The translations under genes and the position numbers were made by a program. From Spongospora subterranea f. sp. subterranea (Eukaryota; Endomyxa: Phytomyxea; Phytomyxea; Plasmodiophorida), in assembly GCA_049724395.1 (NCBI GenBank), contig JAUGWO010000098.1, positions 1-62,717 of the forward strand: a DNA stretch of 62,717 nucleotides, given 5' to 3'. The notes beneath the pieces were generated by a model, which made no database searches, was not told the DNA's origin, and was given only the letters and a program-made list of their open reading frames with translations. Shown here piece by piece: positions 32,398 to 43,535 of this stretch (within the stretch, counting starts at the first letter, position 1; each line of letters opens with the position of its first letter).

Positions 32398-33783
32398 ATG
32401 ACAAAGGAAGACATTGTCCTTCCGGAGAATCTCGAACAGTTCGTCCCGGAATCTAAGCTGTTCGTTGCGCTGCTTAGGCTCGAACAACGTATCGATGCCA
32501 GTATTACTCGGTTCCGCCTTCAGACAATGGAAATGTCGACGACGACGCAACAGGTGATTTGCACGATTACCATCGGGATCATCTTTTTCAACCCTCATCT
32601 GCTATCTCAAATAGATTTATCGTATTTTACGTGTATTTCTTTCTCATCAATTAGAAGGCGACCAGCTGAAATTTCTCATACAAGGGTGTTTGGTTGATCC
32701 GGACGTCAGTGTGCCTTATTTTTGTCTACTCGAATTACCCTTATCATCGTTCATATATAGACCGGTAATCCAGACTTAAATTCGTCATATCGTTTCTCGA
32801 ATTTTATTCGGAGAGCGTCTGTAACGGCGGATTCTTCTTTCTTTCAAGGCGAGCGTTGTTTGAAATAGTTTTCGTTGATTTCATATTTTACCGTTAGGTG
32901 AATGCGATCAAGCTGAATGGGTTCGCGGACCTGAAGAAAAAGCGGTGGACGGCTTCAGTATTCAATTACCCATAAAGGCTAGTATGCCCGATACACAACT
33001 GCGCGTTCAGTTATTGTTGGACGATTTTCCCAAAAGGTATACTGTCCCGGATCGGCTAGCTGCTATACTTGGTCTACAACAAGAGACGTCTGATCGCCTA
33101 ATAACAGCCTTATGGGCTTATGTACGCCGCAATAATCTGCAAGTAATTCAAACGACAGACCTCATATTTTTCTAATTTTGTAACGGTTCCTCAGGATGCT
33201 GAAGATCCAACGTCGGTTATATTTGACGAACCACTTGCTGATGTTTTCGGCTGTAGTCAGACATCCATTGAGAACATTAGGTCGTCCCTATTATCGTTAC
33301 TAGCTCCTGCGGATCCAGTCACTTTTATTTACCAACTTTCTCTTTCCGGCGACCCATCCCAATTTCGTCACGTTTATGAGATCGCTTTGCAGATTCCTGA
33401 TCCTAGTAAATCAACTCAGATGGGTGAGCTTTTGCCAGTGATTTTCAACTATTATTTGACTAAAAGTCTCTATATAGGCCGTTTGTTTTGTCCCGACGAC
33501 GAAAGATCAGCAGATCTGGACGAACTAACTAAGCGATCTGCGTATTTACTGAATGAGCTTTCCAAGCACCAGCGCAGGTATCAGATTATGATGGCCACTG
33601 CGGAGTCCCCAGTTGATGTGGCTAGGATGCTTTTGGCTAATGCTCGCAGAGACATGAGAGTGAGCTATCAAAAGTCATGGTCTTATTGTACATGTTTTAA
33701 CATTTTTGTGCTAGATTATCTGTCCAGACAAAGCACCAAGTAAAATCACGGATGATTGTATCAAACAGTATTTGTCAATATAA
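32398..33783 (+). CDS. SWI/SNF complex subunit, SWP73/SMARCD (BAF60) family, SWIB domain
   Basis: A nuclear chromatin-remodelling subunit. Exon 1 starts at 32398 with PESKLFVALLRLEQRIDASI, the family's N-terminal helix. Then come LKFLIQGCLVDPD (about 32660-32700), an exon from 32758 with SSYRFSNFIRRA, and solid exons 32898-33142, 33195-33659 and 33715-33783 with 52- and 55-base introns. The exon at 32898 holds ECDQAEWVRGPEEKAVDGF and the SWIB start (YTVPDRLAAILGLQQETSDR); the next completes SWIB (DEPLADVFGC) and the C-terminal helices. The stretch between exon 1 and about 32655 should carry the family's LRLYISNTF-like block, which I cannot place in frame. Either a small exon is missed or there is a sequence error. 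Confidence 0.85.
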
Positions 33784-33951
33784 TTATGTATTTTGTTTTT
33801 CAAAATGGTCTCGCTCGACGTCAAACAACTCGGATAATATCTTCAATGTTGCCGAATGCGCGTGCCACCAGTTGCAATTGCGTTAATCACATCGAAGTGT
33901 AATTGGTCAATTATGGAGTAATCTGCGTCGTAGCAGTCATCGTATTTTGGT
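33784..33951. other. Short intergenic spacer
   Basis: 168 bases separate the stop of the SWI/SNF subunit gene from the start of the PP2C gene, both on the plus strand. Nothing else is seen. The 3' signal of the first gene and the promoter of the second must share it. Confidence 0.4.
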
Positions 33952-35001
33952 ATGAAACCATACGCCGTTGCCGCGGGTGTATCATATCAATGCAAAACCC
34001 TCCGGCATCCGAACGAGGATCGATTTGTTGTTATTGATTCGATTCCTGAAGATCCGTTAGGTTTAACCCCTAGTCGTTTGATAATCAAAAATCAATGACG
34101 TCCATTGCAATAGTTGGATTTTTCGGCGTGTACGATGGGCATTGTGGTGACGCTTGTTCGACATTCTTGGCGAATTCATTACACAAATACGTACTGAAAT
34201 CAGAGGCCTTCGTGCGGAAGGACTTCAAAGCCGCGTTAAGCGATGGTTTACTCGCGGCAGAGAAGACATATCAACAACAGGTCCAAACTGAAACTGTCGA
34301 CGATAATCATGATCCAGACAATCCAAAAGGTAGGCGTCGCCTCAGCAATAGCATAGGGGGGCCGCCAAACTCAAACATATATCGCAGCATCATCCGGTTC
34401 CTGCGCGGTTGCCGTTATTCGCACTCCATTCAGGTTGTTCATCGCCAATCTGGGTGATTGTCGTGCGGTCGCGTCCGTCAACTCAATGTCGAAGATGCTA
34501 ACACGAGACCATAAGGCGACGGATCCCCAGGAGAAGGTTCCGCCAAAATCCGACGGCGCTTTAGCAAACTGATGGCAAATTGATCCTGTATTGCTCAGGC
34601 GAGAGTCGTTGAAGCTGGAGGATTTGTTCGATCGAACCGAATGTTCGGGCTGATGTCGGTGACACGGTCGATTGGCGATTTTGAATATAAATTAGGGAGT
34701 ATCACGGGAACGTTGATACCAACGCCTGATTTGTTTGAGGTAACCGACTTTGCGTCCGCTTTTACCACGAGCTGAGCGAGGTCAATGCCAGGAGGATATC
34801 AGTTCAGATCATCAATGCCTTATCATGGCGTGTGATGGCTTATGGGATGTAGTTGATAATGCTCTCGCTGTAGAAACCGCTTTGGACAGCCTGAGATCAG
34901 GAAGGACGTCGTGCGAAACCGCAAAAACGCTTGCAGAACTAGCTATTCAACGTGGAAGCAAGGACGACATCACGGTCGTCATTGTTCCACTGTACATATA
35001 A
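33952..35001 (+). CDS. PP2C-type Ser/Thr protein phosphatase (PPM family)
   Basis: Five exons, 33952-34060, 34114-34329, 34388-34536, 34599-34739 and 34792-35001, with introns of 53, 58, 62 and 52 bases and no frame break, encode 274 residues. All core PPM motifs are present: NEDRFVVID, GVYDGHCGD (metal-binding Asp), SGSCAVAV, IANLGDCRAV, LTRDHK, FGLMSVTRSIGD, MACDGLWDVV (metal Asp) and a final KDDITVVIV. It is short for the family, a bare catalytic domain without targeting extensions. It should be a manganese/magnesium-dependent phosphatase of the cytosol or nucleus. The ATG at 33952 gives a tight N-terminus that runs straight into the first beta-strand. Confidence 0.93.
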
Positions 35002-35178
35002 TCAGTTCATGATCAAATCGTGTTCTTTATTCATCATAATCATTGGGTAGATTGATTAGCCGAATACACTTTACCCTAATACAGATGAGATATTTTTTCG
35101 TCAGATCGCCGGCATACTCTTTCTTGTCGCTGTGCGTCTGATTAGTCGGTCATTGAAAATCTGTCGTGAATTTTTGTT

Positions 35179-36156
35179 ATGGACAATGGGCAAATGATTT
35201 GTCAAGAATTTGATCGTGATGCGCTACGTCAATACATTGATTACCAAATCCAGCTATCGCTTGATCGAGCGGATGCGGAATATTGCTGGACAAACTACCT
35301 CAGTCGTGGACTGGAAATCCTCGTCAAGACCATGACCGCTCACGACTGTGGTGGGTCGCCGGCGCTCTCGCTCAACCTGTCTGGATGGGACCTGGGTGTT
35401 TCGGGAATCCAATCCATCTCGTCTACGGTTTTTCGTCAGAATCATCTACAAGTTGTCCGCCTTCGGTCCACAAACATGTCCGACAATGCGTTGATCGCAA
35501 TGGCGAACCACTTACCGATCAGTTTGCGAACGTTGGACCTATCAAGCAATCGCATCACTTCGGACGGATTCAATCATTTATCCGAACGAATTCGTCAATG
35601 CTCGATTCCGTTGGAGGATCTGGATCTGTCAGATAATCCCCTCGGCGATCGGTCGGTGCGAGCCCTTTGCACATTCATGAACCATACGCCAACGCTGTCT
35701 TCGCTATCGCTGATCCACACCAACCTATCCGGGAAAGCGTCTGAGGCGTTGATCAAACATATGCAAAATACGGATCGGCTAGTGCAATTCCGATACGGAA
35801 TGGTCTCATTAAAAAATTGCTCAAGCGCGATTTGCCGATATATACAAGCAAATCTGTCATTGCGTCATCTATCATTACCACAATCCAGTCTGAACGACGA
35901 CTGTGTCAAGGCAATTGCAGAATGTTTGCCCATGTCGAGACTGCAATCACTGAATTTGCGAGATAATCTGATTACGGATCTTGGTGCGATTGCATTGGCA
36001 AATGCATTAGGAAGTGCCAAGACGGTGACGGTCGTGGATTTAACTGGAAATTATTTGAGCGACATAGGTCTAAATGAGTTGGAAAACCTCAACAGAACTG
36101 ACCTCAGGTTGCTTCTAGCCGCTAATAACTTTACCAATAAACGGGATTACCGATGA
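35179..36156 (+). CDS. Leucine-rich-repeat protein, RNase-inhibitor-like
   Basis: A single exon encodes 325 residues. From about residue 75 it is a run of RI-type LRRs with about 28-residue spacing: LRTLDLSSNRITSDGF, LEDLDLSDNPLGDRSVRAL, LQSLNLRDNLITDLGAIALA and VTVVDLTGNYLSDIGL. There is no signal peptide, membrane segment, NACHT or F-box domain. The family acts in protein-protein binding; the partner is unknown. The first about 70 residues are alpha-helical without a recognised domain. A following frame to 36416 begins in the stop region and reads RLSKNNLHIPDDIKVVVF, which could be an alternative 3' exon, but I do not include it. Confidence 0.82.
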   Translation: MDNGQMICQEFDRDALRQYIDYQIQLSLDRADAEYCWTNYLSRGLEILVKTMTAHDCGGSPALSLNLSGWDLGVSGIQSISSTVFRQNHLQVVRLRSTNMSDNALIAMANHLPISLRTLDLSSNRITSDGFNHLSERIRQCSIPLEDLDLSDNPLGDRSVRALCTFMNHTPTLSSLSLIHTNLSGKASEALIKHMQNTDRLVQFRYGMVSLKNCSSAICRYIQANLSLRHLSLPQSSLNDDCVKAIAECLPMSRLQSLNLRDNLITDLGAIALANALGSAKTVTVVDLTGNYLSDIGLNELENLNRTDLRLLLAANNFTNKRDYR

Positions 36157-36820
36157 TACAATTCGATCGTCAAATACAAAATTTAGATAAATGTGTATCT
36201 ACTCGTGATGGTCACCTAAATCGTTGTCGTTGTCTTCAGGTTTGGTTGGGGCCTGTTGGGGTTGATTCGGGAAGTTTCCAGACGCGTCGTATCTATGAAT
36301 CGAGTCATATACCGATGACGACAATTTCTTCCAGATGGCATTACCTGCGATTATCCAAGAACAATCTCCACATTCCTGACGATATCAAAGTAGTGGTGTT
36401 CTCCCACGAGCTGTAATGATCTCGTACATGTTCGGAATAAGTGGATCTCTTCGGTCGCCGTGTCAGGTTTGTTTTCCTAACTTTCTTCTTGTGTTTATCC
36501 TTATCGCCGCTCTTCTTGATCTTCTTGACGGGTGCCGCCTCCTGGTCCATGGCTCAGATTCCCCCCTGAGCCGGCGTCAAATGTGATCTCGTCCTGTCAT
36601 GACCTTTGGAGCGGAGGCCGCGTCTGACGGACATTGCCCGGAGCGATGTGGCGCTACTCGGCCAGCTGCATCATTCTAACCCATACAATTCCAATAGGTT
36701 CAACCTGAGACCTTGACACTGTGGCCCACGTGTACACTTGGGACAGTAAGGTGGCGTATTGTCCCATCATCGGGCAGCGCTCATTGCCGAGACGCCCAGG
36801 CGTTGGTTCAGAATCTGACA
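36157..36820. other. Mostly intergenic; possible small Lys-rich protein on minus strand
   Basis: A minus-strand frame at 36550-36341 starts MDQEAAPVKKIKKSGDKDKH and stays lysine/arginine rich for about 35 residues, like a nucleolar tail. It could be a real small gene or the first exon of one, but nothing confirms it. The rest is the promoter region of the THOC5 gene. Confidence 0.35.
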
Positions 36821-38693
36821 ATGGCCGATATATCATCGCTCAATGTCGAGCCGCCACCGACGCTCTCGCTGCTTACGACAGCGTTATCAGACCTTCGTGC
36901 CTCTGATCCCTCAATGCATGATCACCGCGTTTTGCTGCTTTCTGAAATCAAGCGACTCCACCGTGAACTGAACATGCACATGGAGCGAACGTACAACAAT
37001 ACGTTCGCAGCCAAACTTTCGCTAGATGCATTGGCGTTGCAGTATCAGAGTTTATTGAGAGAAAAAGAGTATGTGTTGAAGGAGATGCACATTTGCCGGG
37101 AAGGCATCAAATATGTTCAGCATGATCTGGTGGAGCTTGACGAATTCATGACCAATGCGCCGGAAGCGCTTCGTACGCAAGAGATTGTTGAAGATCCTCA
37201 TCGATTGCATTTGTCGAGATTAGTTTTCGAGGTATTTTACCATCACATATTCATCTGGCTCACGCCGAGTTCATCCAAAATTTTGCAGAGGCAGCAACGC
37301 CTGGCAATGACGGAGACCCTAAAGGCTTTGAGGCAAAAGAAGCAAGCGTTGATTACCTCGAACAATGAAAAACAGGCCTTACTGAAGTCCGTTGGCAGCC
37401 ATCTGGATAAAATATTAGCCGCATCCGCACCGTTACGAAAGCAGATTGGATTACCTCGTACGGTTCTCATTCCTGATGCAAAAGTACGATTCTATCTGGG
37501 TTTCGTTCCCCATCTTCTCTTAACCACGTATTTGCTTCAGCTATCCACATTATCAGAGCCACTCTACACATTGATGGTGTCGCTGTCGTCATATTCTAGT
37601 GCATTTAGCGATTCGCTTGTTGATTCTCGCATCGAGGAGAACGTATCGCCCTTCAGCGTTACTTGTGACAGTATCAACTTCGTTTGCGACCCAGCGGCTA
37701 TACACGTCACGATCAAGGATGCCAGCATCGCATCCGGATTAGATTTGAGTTTCAGCAGCGCGACACCTGGGCCAGTTGTCTTCGTTAGAGGTGGTGGCGA
37801 GCTTCTCGTGGACCTATACCCTCAGGATTCCGGAAATACGTTCCCTAATTCGATGGAATTGATCACCGATGTGCCGGCACGAATGAAGTATGGATTTTGT
37901 CAAGTTTTTGTATTTCAACTGATATGGGCCCTATGATCAGAGATTTCGCTGCCGTCGGCGTTCCTTATCGATGGGCTCAATCGATTTGCGGGATCCATAA
38001 TCACATAGGTCCCATTCCCTTAATCCGCAACGTCGTCTCGCTAATTCGGGAACGCATGCGATCTCATGTCCAACTTCAACGTCACATTGCGGCTTTAGGT
38101 TCCGACTAACAATATCGCACGACTGCTGTGTTATTTAAATTATTCGTTTTCGTAGAAGCGGGCGAAATAAAGATTCCAGTCAATGTGGCAAATAGGTTTC
38201 CATTAGCCGCTGTGTGCAGACTCTCTTCGTTCCGAGCAACACAGTCTCCACGTTTATTCGAAGCCGTGTTCGAACATCCATATGGGAATACGTCGATGGC
38301 TGCGTTCATTGACCTGTTATGGAACCACCCGGTTCGGTCCCCTTCTGCCCGCATCGTCATTGAAAGCAAGGACCCTACAGTTGCCCATGACAATGTGGCG
38401 TTCCTGATAGAGTCTGAGGTTAGTGGCTCTCCGATATTTAGGTTATTGCTAATGCTAAGCTCATTCTTCAGATTAAGCGGTATTTTAAAGCCAACACCAC
38501 TGTACAATCTGTATCCCTTCCGATATTTGTCCGTTTTCTCCAAATGTGTCTTGACATATCGATGTCCGCGATTTTCCCTAGCACAAACGGTGACGCTCGT
38601 TTATTTCTTCGTGCTCGACGTGGACGAGATCGACGGATTCCTTTCGAGTTTGACTCAGATATCAAATGCTTTTGCCATCATTTTAATTCTTAA
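36821..38693 (+). CDS. THOC5: THO complex subunit 5
   Basis: A member of the THO/TREX complex, which couples transcription to mRNA export. Six exons, 36821-37231, 37289-37483, 37541-37887, 37941-38098, 38156-38418 and 38472-38693, with introns of 53-57 bases and consistent phase, encode 531 residues. The N-terminal coiled coil reads LSLDALALQYQSLLREKEYV, DPHRLHLSRL and LLKSVGSHLDKILAASAPLR, matching the Thoc5 domain. It is followed by EPLYTLMVSLSSYSSAF. The C-terminal half has LEAGEIKIPVNVANRFPL ahead of CRLSSF, aligned with the animal IVPIPSH...VSRLSSW block, and ends with RLFLRARRGRDRRIPFEF. The start is the ATG at 36821, before a short disordered lead. It is shorter than human THOC5 (683) but complete. 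Confidence 0.92.
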
Positions 38694-39162
38694 ACCTATT
38701 TTGTCTCATTAACCCCTCGTGGCAATCGTCGTGACCCGTTCACCTGGACACGTATATGTTTATCGAATCGACCCTATGCATTCGTCCGACCTTCGTTAAC
38801 GAGATATAGTCGACCATATCCGAGGCGCCATGATAATGGCGCCAGCGTAGCTAGTCTAGAGTCATTTGGTAACGTTAATGTCAATCAATCACAACAGTGG
38901 ACCCAACTCGTTACCATATCAATTGTCCACAACCGATGGACATGTCCCCCATAAAACGTTTTTAAAACCACGGAGTTTTTGCCCACAATAAACCGTTTTA
39001 TAGCCGTTTTATCCACAACTGTGAAACGCGAAAAATCTAAACTTTGTCACGCCGCAAGAGGAGGTGTACCCGCTACAGTGAGCAGTCAGGAGTACGGCCT
39101 GTTTCACGTTTCAGAGAGCAGCCACTGGGTTAGGAGACTGTGATTACTCGCACACTCGTTCA
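38694..39162. other. Intergenic, nothing recognised
   Basis: AT-rich with short A/T runs near 38950-39030. It serves as the terminator side of THOC5 and the promoter of the TBC gene. No RNA gene or repeat is seen. Confidence 0.4.
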
Positions 39163-40539
39163 ATGTCATCACCAACATCGACATCTCGATTGCCCATCGC
39201 ACAGACCCGGTCGAGTTCCCGATCCCCATCGCGAGATGGGTTGGACTTGTCGAAAGCCGAGCAGGCACCCAGTGTCTGTCCGATGCGCGCATCGCGCTTT
39301 GCGAAGGTGTTAAGTGTCAATTCGGTTGATATGGGTACCGACAACAATTGTTTCCGTCGTTGGATCGGTAGTAATCGGGGGACCATCGTGGTTTAGATAC
39401 GCTGCGGAAATTAAGTTGGTCCGGGGTTTCGTCTGAGCAAAGAGCGACCGTTTGGCTGTTGATGCTCCAAGTTCTACCAGCTTCGTCGGATCAGTGGGCT
39501 GCGACCACACAGAAGAGATTAGCGTCATATCGGGATTTAGTTCGACAGTTTCCTTGTGACGCTGATGAATCCTCGCAAACTTCGCAGATGCAAGCGACTT
39601 TGAAACAAATTAGGAAGGATGTTCCTCGTACACAACCCGACATCCCACTATTCCAAACCCCACGCCTCCAAGAGATGATTCTGCGTATTTTGTATATCTG
39701 GTCTATCCGGCATCCTGCGACCGGGTATGTCCAAGGTTTGCGTCGTCTACCGGTCCTTGTTTTCCTTCTGAACTTCTGATATAGGGATTAACGATATGCT
39801 CACGCCTTTCATATTTGTCTTCTTGAGCGACGTGTTCTCAGGAAAATTCCAGGACGTTAAGATAGAGACAATCAACGACGATGGTTTTGAAATGATAGAA
39901 TCCAAATGTTTTTTTTGTCTCACCAAAGTCCTGGAAATGGTTCCGGACATGTATCTGTTTGGCCAACCAGGTAAAGACAAACGACGTTGATTATAACATC
40001 CAAATGTTAAGCTGACTGGATCAGGTATACAGAGAATGTTGTTCAGATTCGAGCAACTGATTAAGAGAATTGATGGTCGGTTCGTCTTTTTGTAGACCAT
40101 TTTATTGACTGTCGGCCCGAATTTGATACGCATATTTCCATAGCTGTTCTATATAAACATCTCACTGATCAAGGCGTGCAATTCATGCAGTTCGCATTCC
40201 GATGGATGAATTGCTTCTTGATTAGGGAATTACCACTAGAAGTTGTTGTTCGTTTTTGGGATTCATATATCGGAGACGAAAGCAACTCAGGTTTCACAAG
40301 TTTTCATGTTTACATCTCAGCTGCATTGTTAACGTTCTATGCACCTCATTTGAAAGTAGGTTGTTCAACAATGAAATATGCGTTTGTGGTGAATTTTGTT
40401 GTTGTAGACTCTCGAATTCCCAGATCTGCTTCTATTCCTGCAGGGTTTACCGACTAAAGAACTCTCGTTCAGGGATGTTGAATCAATTCTTTCACAGGGT
40501 TTCGTTTATCAATCCATATTCAATAACACTAAATTTTAA
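39163..40539 (+). CDS. TBC-domain Rab GTPase-activating protein, TBC1D22 family
   Basis: Six exons, 39163-39334, 39397-39735, 39785-39970, 40025-40075, 40144-40355 and 40408-40539, with introns of 49-68 bases and consistent phase, encode 363 residues. After a Ser/Arg-rich disordered head of about 55 residues, the TBC domain starts at LRKLSWSGVSSEQRATVW. The dual-finger residues are R135 (IRKDVPRT) and Q170 (GYVQG). Then follow GINDMLTPFIFVFLSD, QFAFRWMNCFLIRELPL and RFWDSYIGD. It stimulates GTP hydrolysis by a Rab on Golgi or endosomal membranes, as known for the family. The ending FLQGLPTKELSFRDVESILS matches the family C-terminus. The intron at 40076-40143 contains an earlier AG that would give an odd 20-base intron; the longer intron restores the family alignment exactly. 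Confidence 0.93.
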
Positions 40540-40674
40540 TTATTGTGAATATACATTTTCTATCTACCATCATGAGATCGATGCAGGAATGTTTCAGTCT
40601 ATTTACCGCTGGTGGTGGAACTGGCTACTAAAACTGTAATCAGCCTGCGAATACATTTAGTAGTTGCCGTTCGC

Positions 40675-40922
40675 ATGGACTTTCGAACATGTCCGCTTTG
40701 TCACGAACTCATACTTTGGGCGACTTCAGAAGAAGAAAGTTTAAGTACTGTATCACCATGTAAGTTTAGTTTCATTCATCCAAGCAATTGCAGCTGTCTT
40801 CCCACATTAAGTTAGCGCAAGATCAGGTGCGACGGCTTTCAAGCAAACCGTGTGTAGTCTTGATTTCGAGAGGCTCTGAGAACAGGGCGAATACTCTCAA
40901 TATCGATGAGAATGTTTGTTGA
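40675..40922 (+). CDS. Small CxxC-containing protein, hypothetical
   Basis: Two exons, 40675-40749 and 40794-40922, with a 44-base intron in phase 0, encode about 67 residues: MDFRTCPLCHELILWATSEE, then HIKLAQDQVRRLSSKP. The CPLC pair could be half of a zinc site, and the predicted helix after it is amphipathic. I recognise no family. The gene may be longer: a donor-like site lies near 40883. It faces the 3' end of NAA15, 144 bases away. Confidence 0.45.
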
Positions 40923-41066
40923 TTGATACCTACAGATACCTTGGGTCAGCTACATCGCGGTTGGCGTCTTTGTCATTGAACACGTCAAGAAATAATGAGA
41001 AAGATGGAATTTGTCAATTTATTGACCGATAAATGGAATATATGGACATTGCAACTCAACGTAGTG

Positions 41067-43535
41067 TCACTGGAATGCATCCGCCATAGGATACAAATGA
41101 CGAGCTACGTCAGTAAACTTAGCTAGAGAGCTGGGATATCGTGCCGTCACCAGCGATTGGGCCTTAACAAGCGACTTTAACGAAGGTCTATCAACAGAGT
41201 CGTTTGGCAATAACAACGACAGGATGACGTCGTCTGAGGAGTCATGCGACGAAGAAGCCAATATCAGGTCAACGGCATGAACGCGAAGTTCATAAATCGA
41301 TGATGCACGGTATTTGGATATCAATTCTTCAAGATATTGGTCGAACGTTGAACAACGTGATGCGAACAGATCTGGAATCTCGGATGAGACTACTTGGCGA
41401 ACTATCGGATCAGATGGAGATGTCAAAGCTTGATTCGAGAAGAAGTTGGTGAGCGCCAATTGGAATTGAAGGTCTTCGTAAGCGTTGGGAAGACTTGCCG
41501 CCTGCATAAGAGAATGCAGAACTCGCAGCGGTAAATTAAGATATGAGTACACTCGAGAGGCTAGAATATATGAGGAGATCTCGTTGGAAGAGCACATCTG
41601 CAGTCGGCGAACGTGAACGAGAGCCTGTCGAAGAGGGTCTTTACAATTGACTAAATTGTAACCGTTGGGATCAAGATCTTTGGCATCAACTCCATTAGCC
41701 GCTGCATTCGCACCAGCCAGCGCCTTATTCTGTGCCCTCCGTGCTTTGGCGTTCTGTCGCTTGAGCTGTGCAGCAGCTTCGCTGTTGTCCGCAGGTTGAG
41801 TTGATTTATCGGCAGTTGATCCGATACTGTTGGGAGCTGAACGAACAGACTGCTCATAGAGCTCTATGTAGAGGGACACAGAATTTCGAGAAGCACGAGC
41901 TGAGAATCTATGACTTCGAAGTGAGTCCTCCCAGTTCAGCATGGCCACATAAGAGCACAATGTTTGACGGCGAAGACAATACATGTGGAAATCAAACTGG
42001 TCATCGGCGATATCATTGAAATGAGTGCCGATTTGATCGAATTTCTTCAGAGCAGGACCGTATGACTTTTCTCGAGCGTAAGCCTCGCCGAGGGCGACCT
42101 CATACCACATGCATTGCATGTCATATAGAGAAATGATCGTATCGCCATCTCGAAGGAATAGAGAAACAACCCGATCCGCTTCAGCCAGTTTGCCAGCACG
42201 CAGAGCGTATTTAACTGTCTTGGTGTTCAAAAACCGATCCTGCAAATCCATGCAGCGGGCTTGATCAACCACGACATGCGCTTGGACATGGGCACCCAAA
42301 TGCTTCAAAATCTTGCCCCTCATCAACAGGCAATCAATGATATCGCGAGAATTCTCCCCTAACGTCTCTAGAGCGCGATCTATAGCAGAGAGAGCGGATG
42401 GATGATTACCAATATGGTCATGATGTTGGGCGGAGAGCAGAAGAGAGTGAGTCGTGCTGGGATGATGGTCAATGCACCTTTCAATAACCGCAGAAAGAAC
42501 ATCGCGCTTCAATTGATCGGCGTACAAACTTCGTAGGCATTTGAACAACGATGGTTGAGAAGCAGATAAACCATTTTCGATATACTGACTGACAAGCGAT
42601 TCGAAAACAACTCGATCCGAAGTAACGCTGAGGGGAAGAACCTTGGGCAAAACCGCCGATGGATGTGAATTACCAAGGTCCTTGTAGAATGACATCAGTT
42701 CATTCTCAGTTAGTTGACTCGAAGTACGAAAACCTTGATGATAGGCGGCATTGTCGGGATTGTTCTCAATCAACTGTCGGTAGATGACCGTTGCCTGATC
42801 AAAAATACCCCGCCTCAACAAGAGCCCAGCTTCCCTCTCGTCCAAGGCAAGCACGTCAACAACGTATGGGCGAGCTTCACGGCAACACTGAAGAGCATCG
42901 TCAACCAAGTCTTCATCACTCATGATCTGCAGCTGAAATAAGATCATCTCACTATAATCATACGACCGATCACGATCCAGAGTCCCTTGATACGCCTTCA
43001 GAATCGCCAGTGCTCGACCCCGATGTTCGGCAAGACATGCTGCGACGCTGTACGCCAGCCAATTCTGTCTTTGAGAAGGTTGCAGAACAAGGAGACGCCT
43101 ACGAGTTTCCTCATATCCGGCAAGATCCCTAATCTGAACCTGGAGCAGACTCAAATCTCGCAGGATCTGAACGTTGTCGTTATCCAATCTCAACGCTTGC
43201 AGATACGCTTTGATAGCCGACGCGTATTCCGTCGCCGCGCGATGGTAAAGTCCAAGAACATGCCAACAGACATGAGACTGCATATTGAGCATAAGACCGC
43301 GTTTGATCATGGCCAACGCTTGTTGCTGATGTTCGGGGCCGGTTCCCATGCAATTACTGATCAAACCTTTCATCGCGAGAGTCTCGCCATGTTCACCGTG
43401 CGATTTCAGAATCTGATCAGCGGCTCTAATACCTTTTTTATATTGTTTCGTCTCATAACAGCGAACGACTTGCTTGAATGTGATAGCATGACGAGCCGCC
43501 AGAGTTTGGGACGCCGATGGCGCTTTACGAGACAT
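41067..43535 (-). CDS. NAA15: N-alpha-acetyltransferase NatA auxiliary subunit
   Basis: An intronless gene of 822 residues, close to the 830-900 of the family. The protein is a solenoid of TPR helices from the start (FKQVVRCYETKQYKKGIRAA) to the end. Family landmarks include GLISNCMG, NWLAYSVAACLAEH, YLENGLSAS-type helices and the DPNGYNL...DPLRQA block near residues 615-635, preceded by the Lys/Arg/Ala-rich linker (KARRAQNKAL). It anchors the catalytic subunit NAA10 on the ribosome, where nascent chains are N-terminally acetylated after Met removal. The lack of introns contrasts with the intron-rich genes around it and might reflect an old retrocopy. A 185-codon antisense frame at its 5' end is a shadow. 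Confidence 0.94.
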   Translation of the reverse strand: MSRKAPSASQTLAARHAITFKQVVRCYETKQYKKGIRAADQILKSHGEHGETLAMKGLISNCMGTGPEHQQQALAMIKRGLMLNMQSHVCWHVLGLYHRAATEYASAIKAYLQALRLDNDNVQILRDLSLLQVQIRDLAGYEETRRRLLVLQPSQRQNWLAYSVAACLAEHRGRALAILKAYQGTLDRDRSYDYSEMILFQLQIMSDEDLVDDALQCCREARPYVVDVLALDEREAGLLLRRGIFDQATVIYRQLIENNPDNAAYHQGFRTSSQLTENELMSFYKDLGNSHPSAVLPKVLPLSVTSDRVVFESLVSQYIENGLSASQPSLFKCLRSLYADQLKRDVLSAVIERCIDHHPSTTHSLLLSAQHHDHIGNHPSALSAIDRALETLGENSRDIIDCLLMRGKILKHLGAHVQAHVVVDQARCMDLQDRFLNTKTVKYALRAGKLAEADRVVSLFLRDGDTIISLYDMQCMWYEVALGEAYAREKSYGPALKKFDQIGTHFNDIADDQFDFHMYCLRRQTLCSYVAMLNWEDSLRSHRFSARASRNSVSLYIELYEQSVRSAPNSIGSTADKSTQPADNSEAAAQLKRQNAKARRAQNKALAGANAAANGVDAKDLDPNGYNLVNCKDPLRQALVHVRRLQMCSSNEISSYILASRVYSYLNLPLRVLHSLMQAASLPNAYEDLQFQLALTNFFSNQALTSPSDPIVRQVVSSEIPDLFASRCSTFDQYLEELISKYRASSIYELRVHAVDLILASSSHDSSDDVILSLLLPNDSVDRPSLKSLVKAQSLVTARYPSSLAKFTDVARHLYPMADAFQ

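Noticed and set aside
38106-38543. A 145-codon minus-strand open frame
   Set aside because: Antisense to THOC5 exon 5 and its following intron; THOC5 similarity runs on the plus strand.
40076-40095. A possible 20-base ultra-short intron in the TBC gene
   Set aside because: Using the AG at 40143 gives a 68-base intron, and the protein then matches TBC1D22 without gaps; the short option inserts about 16 extra residues.
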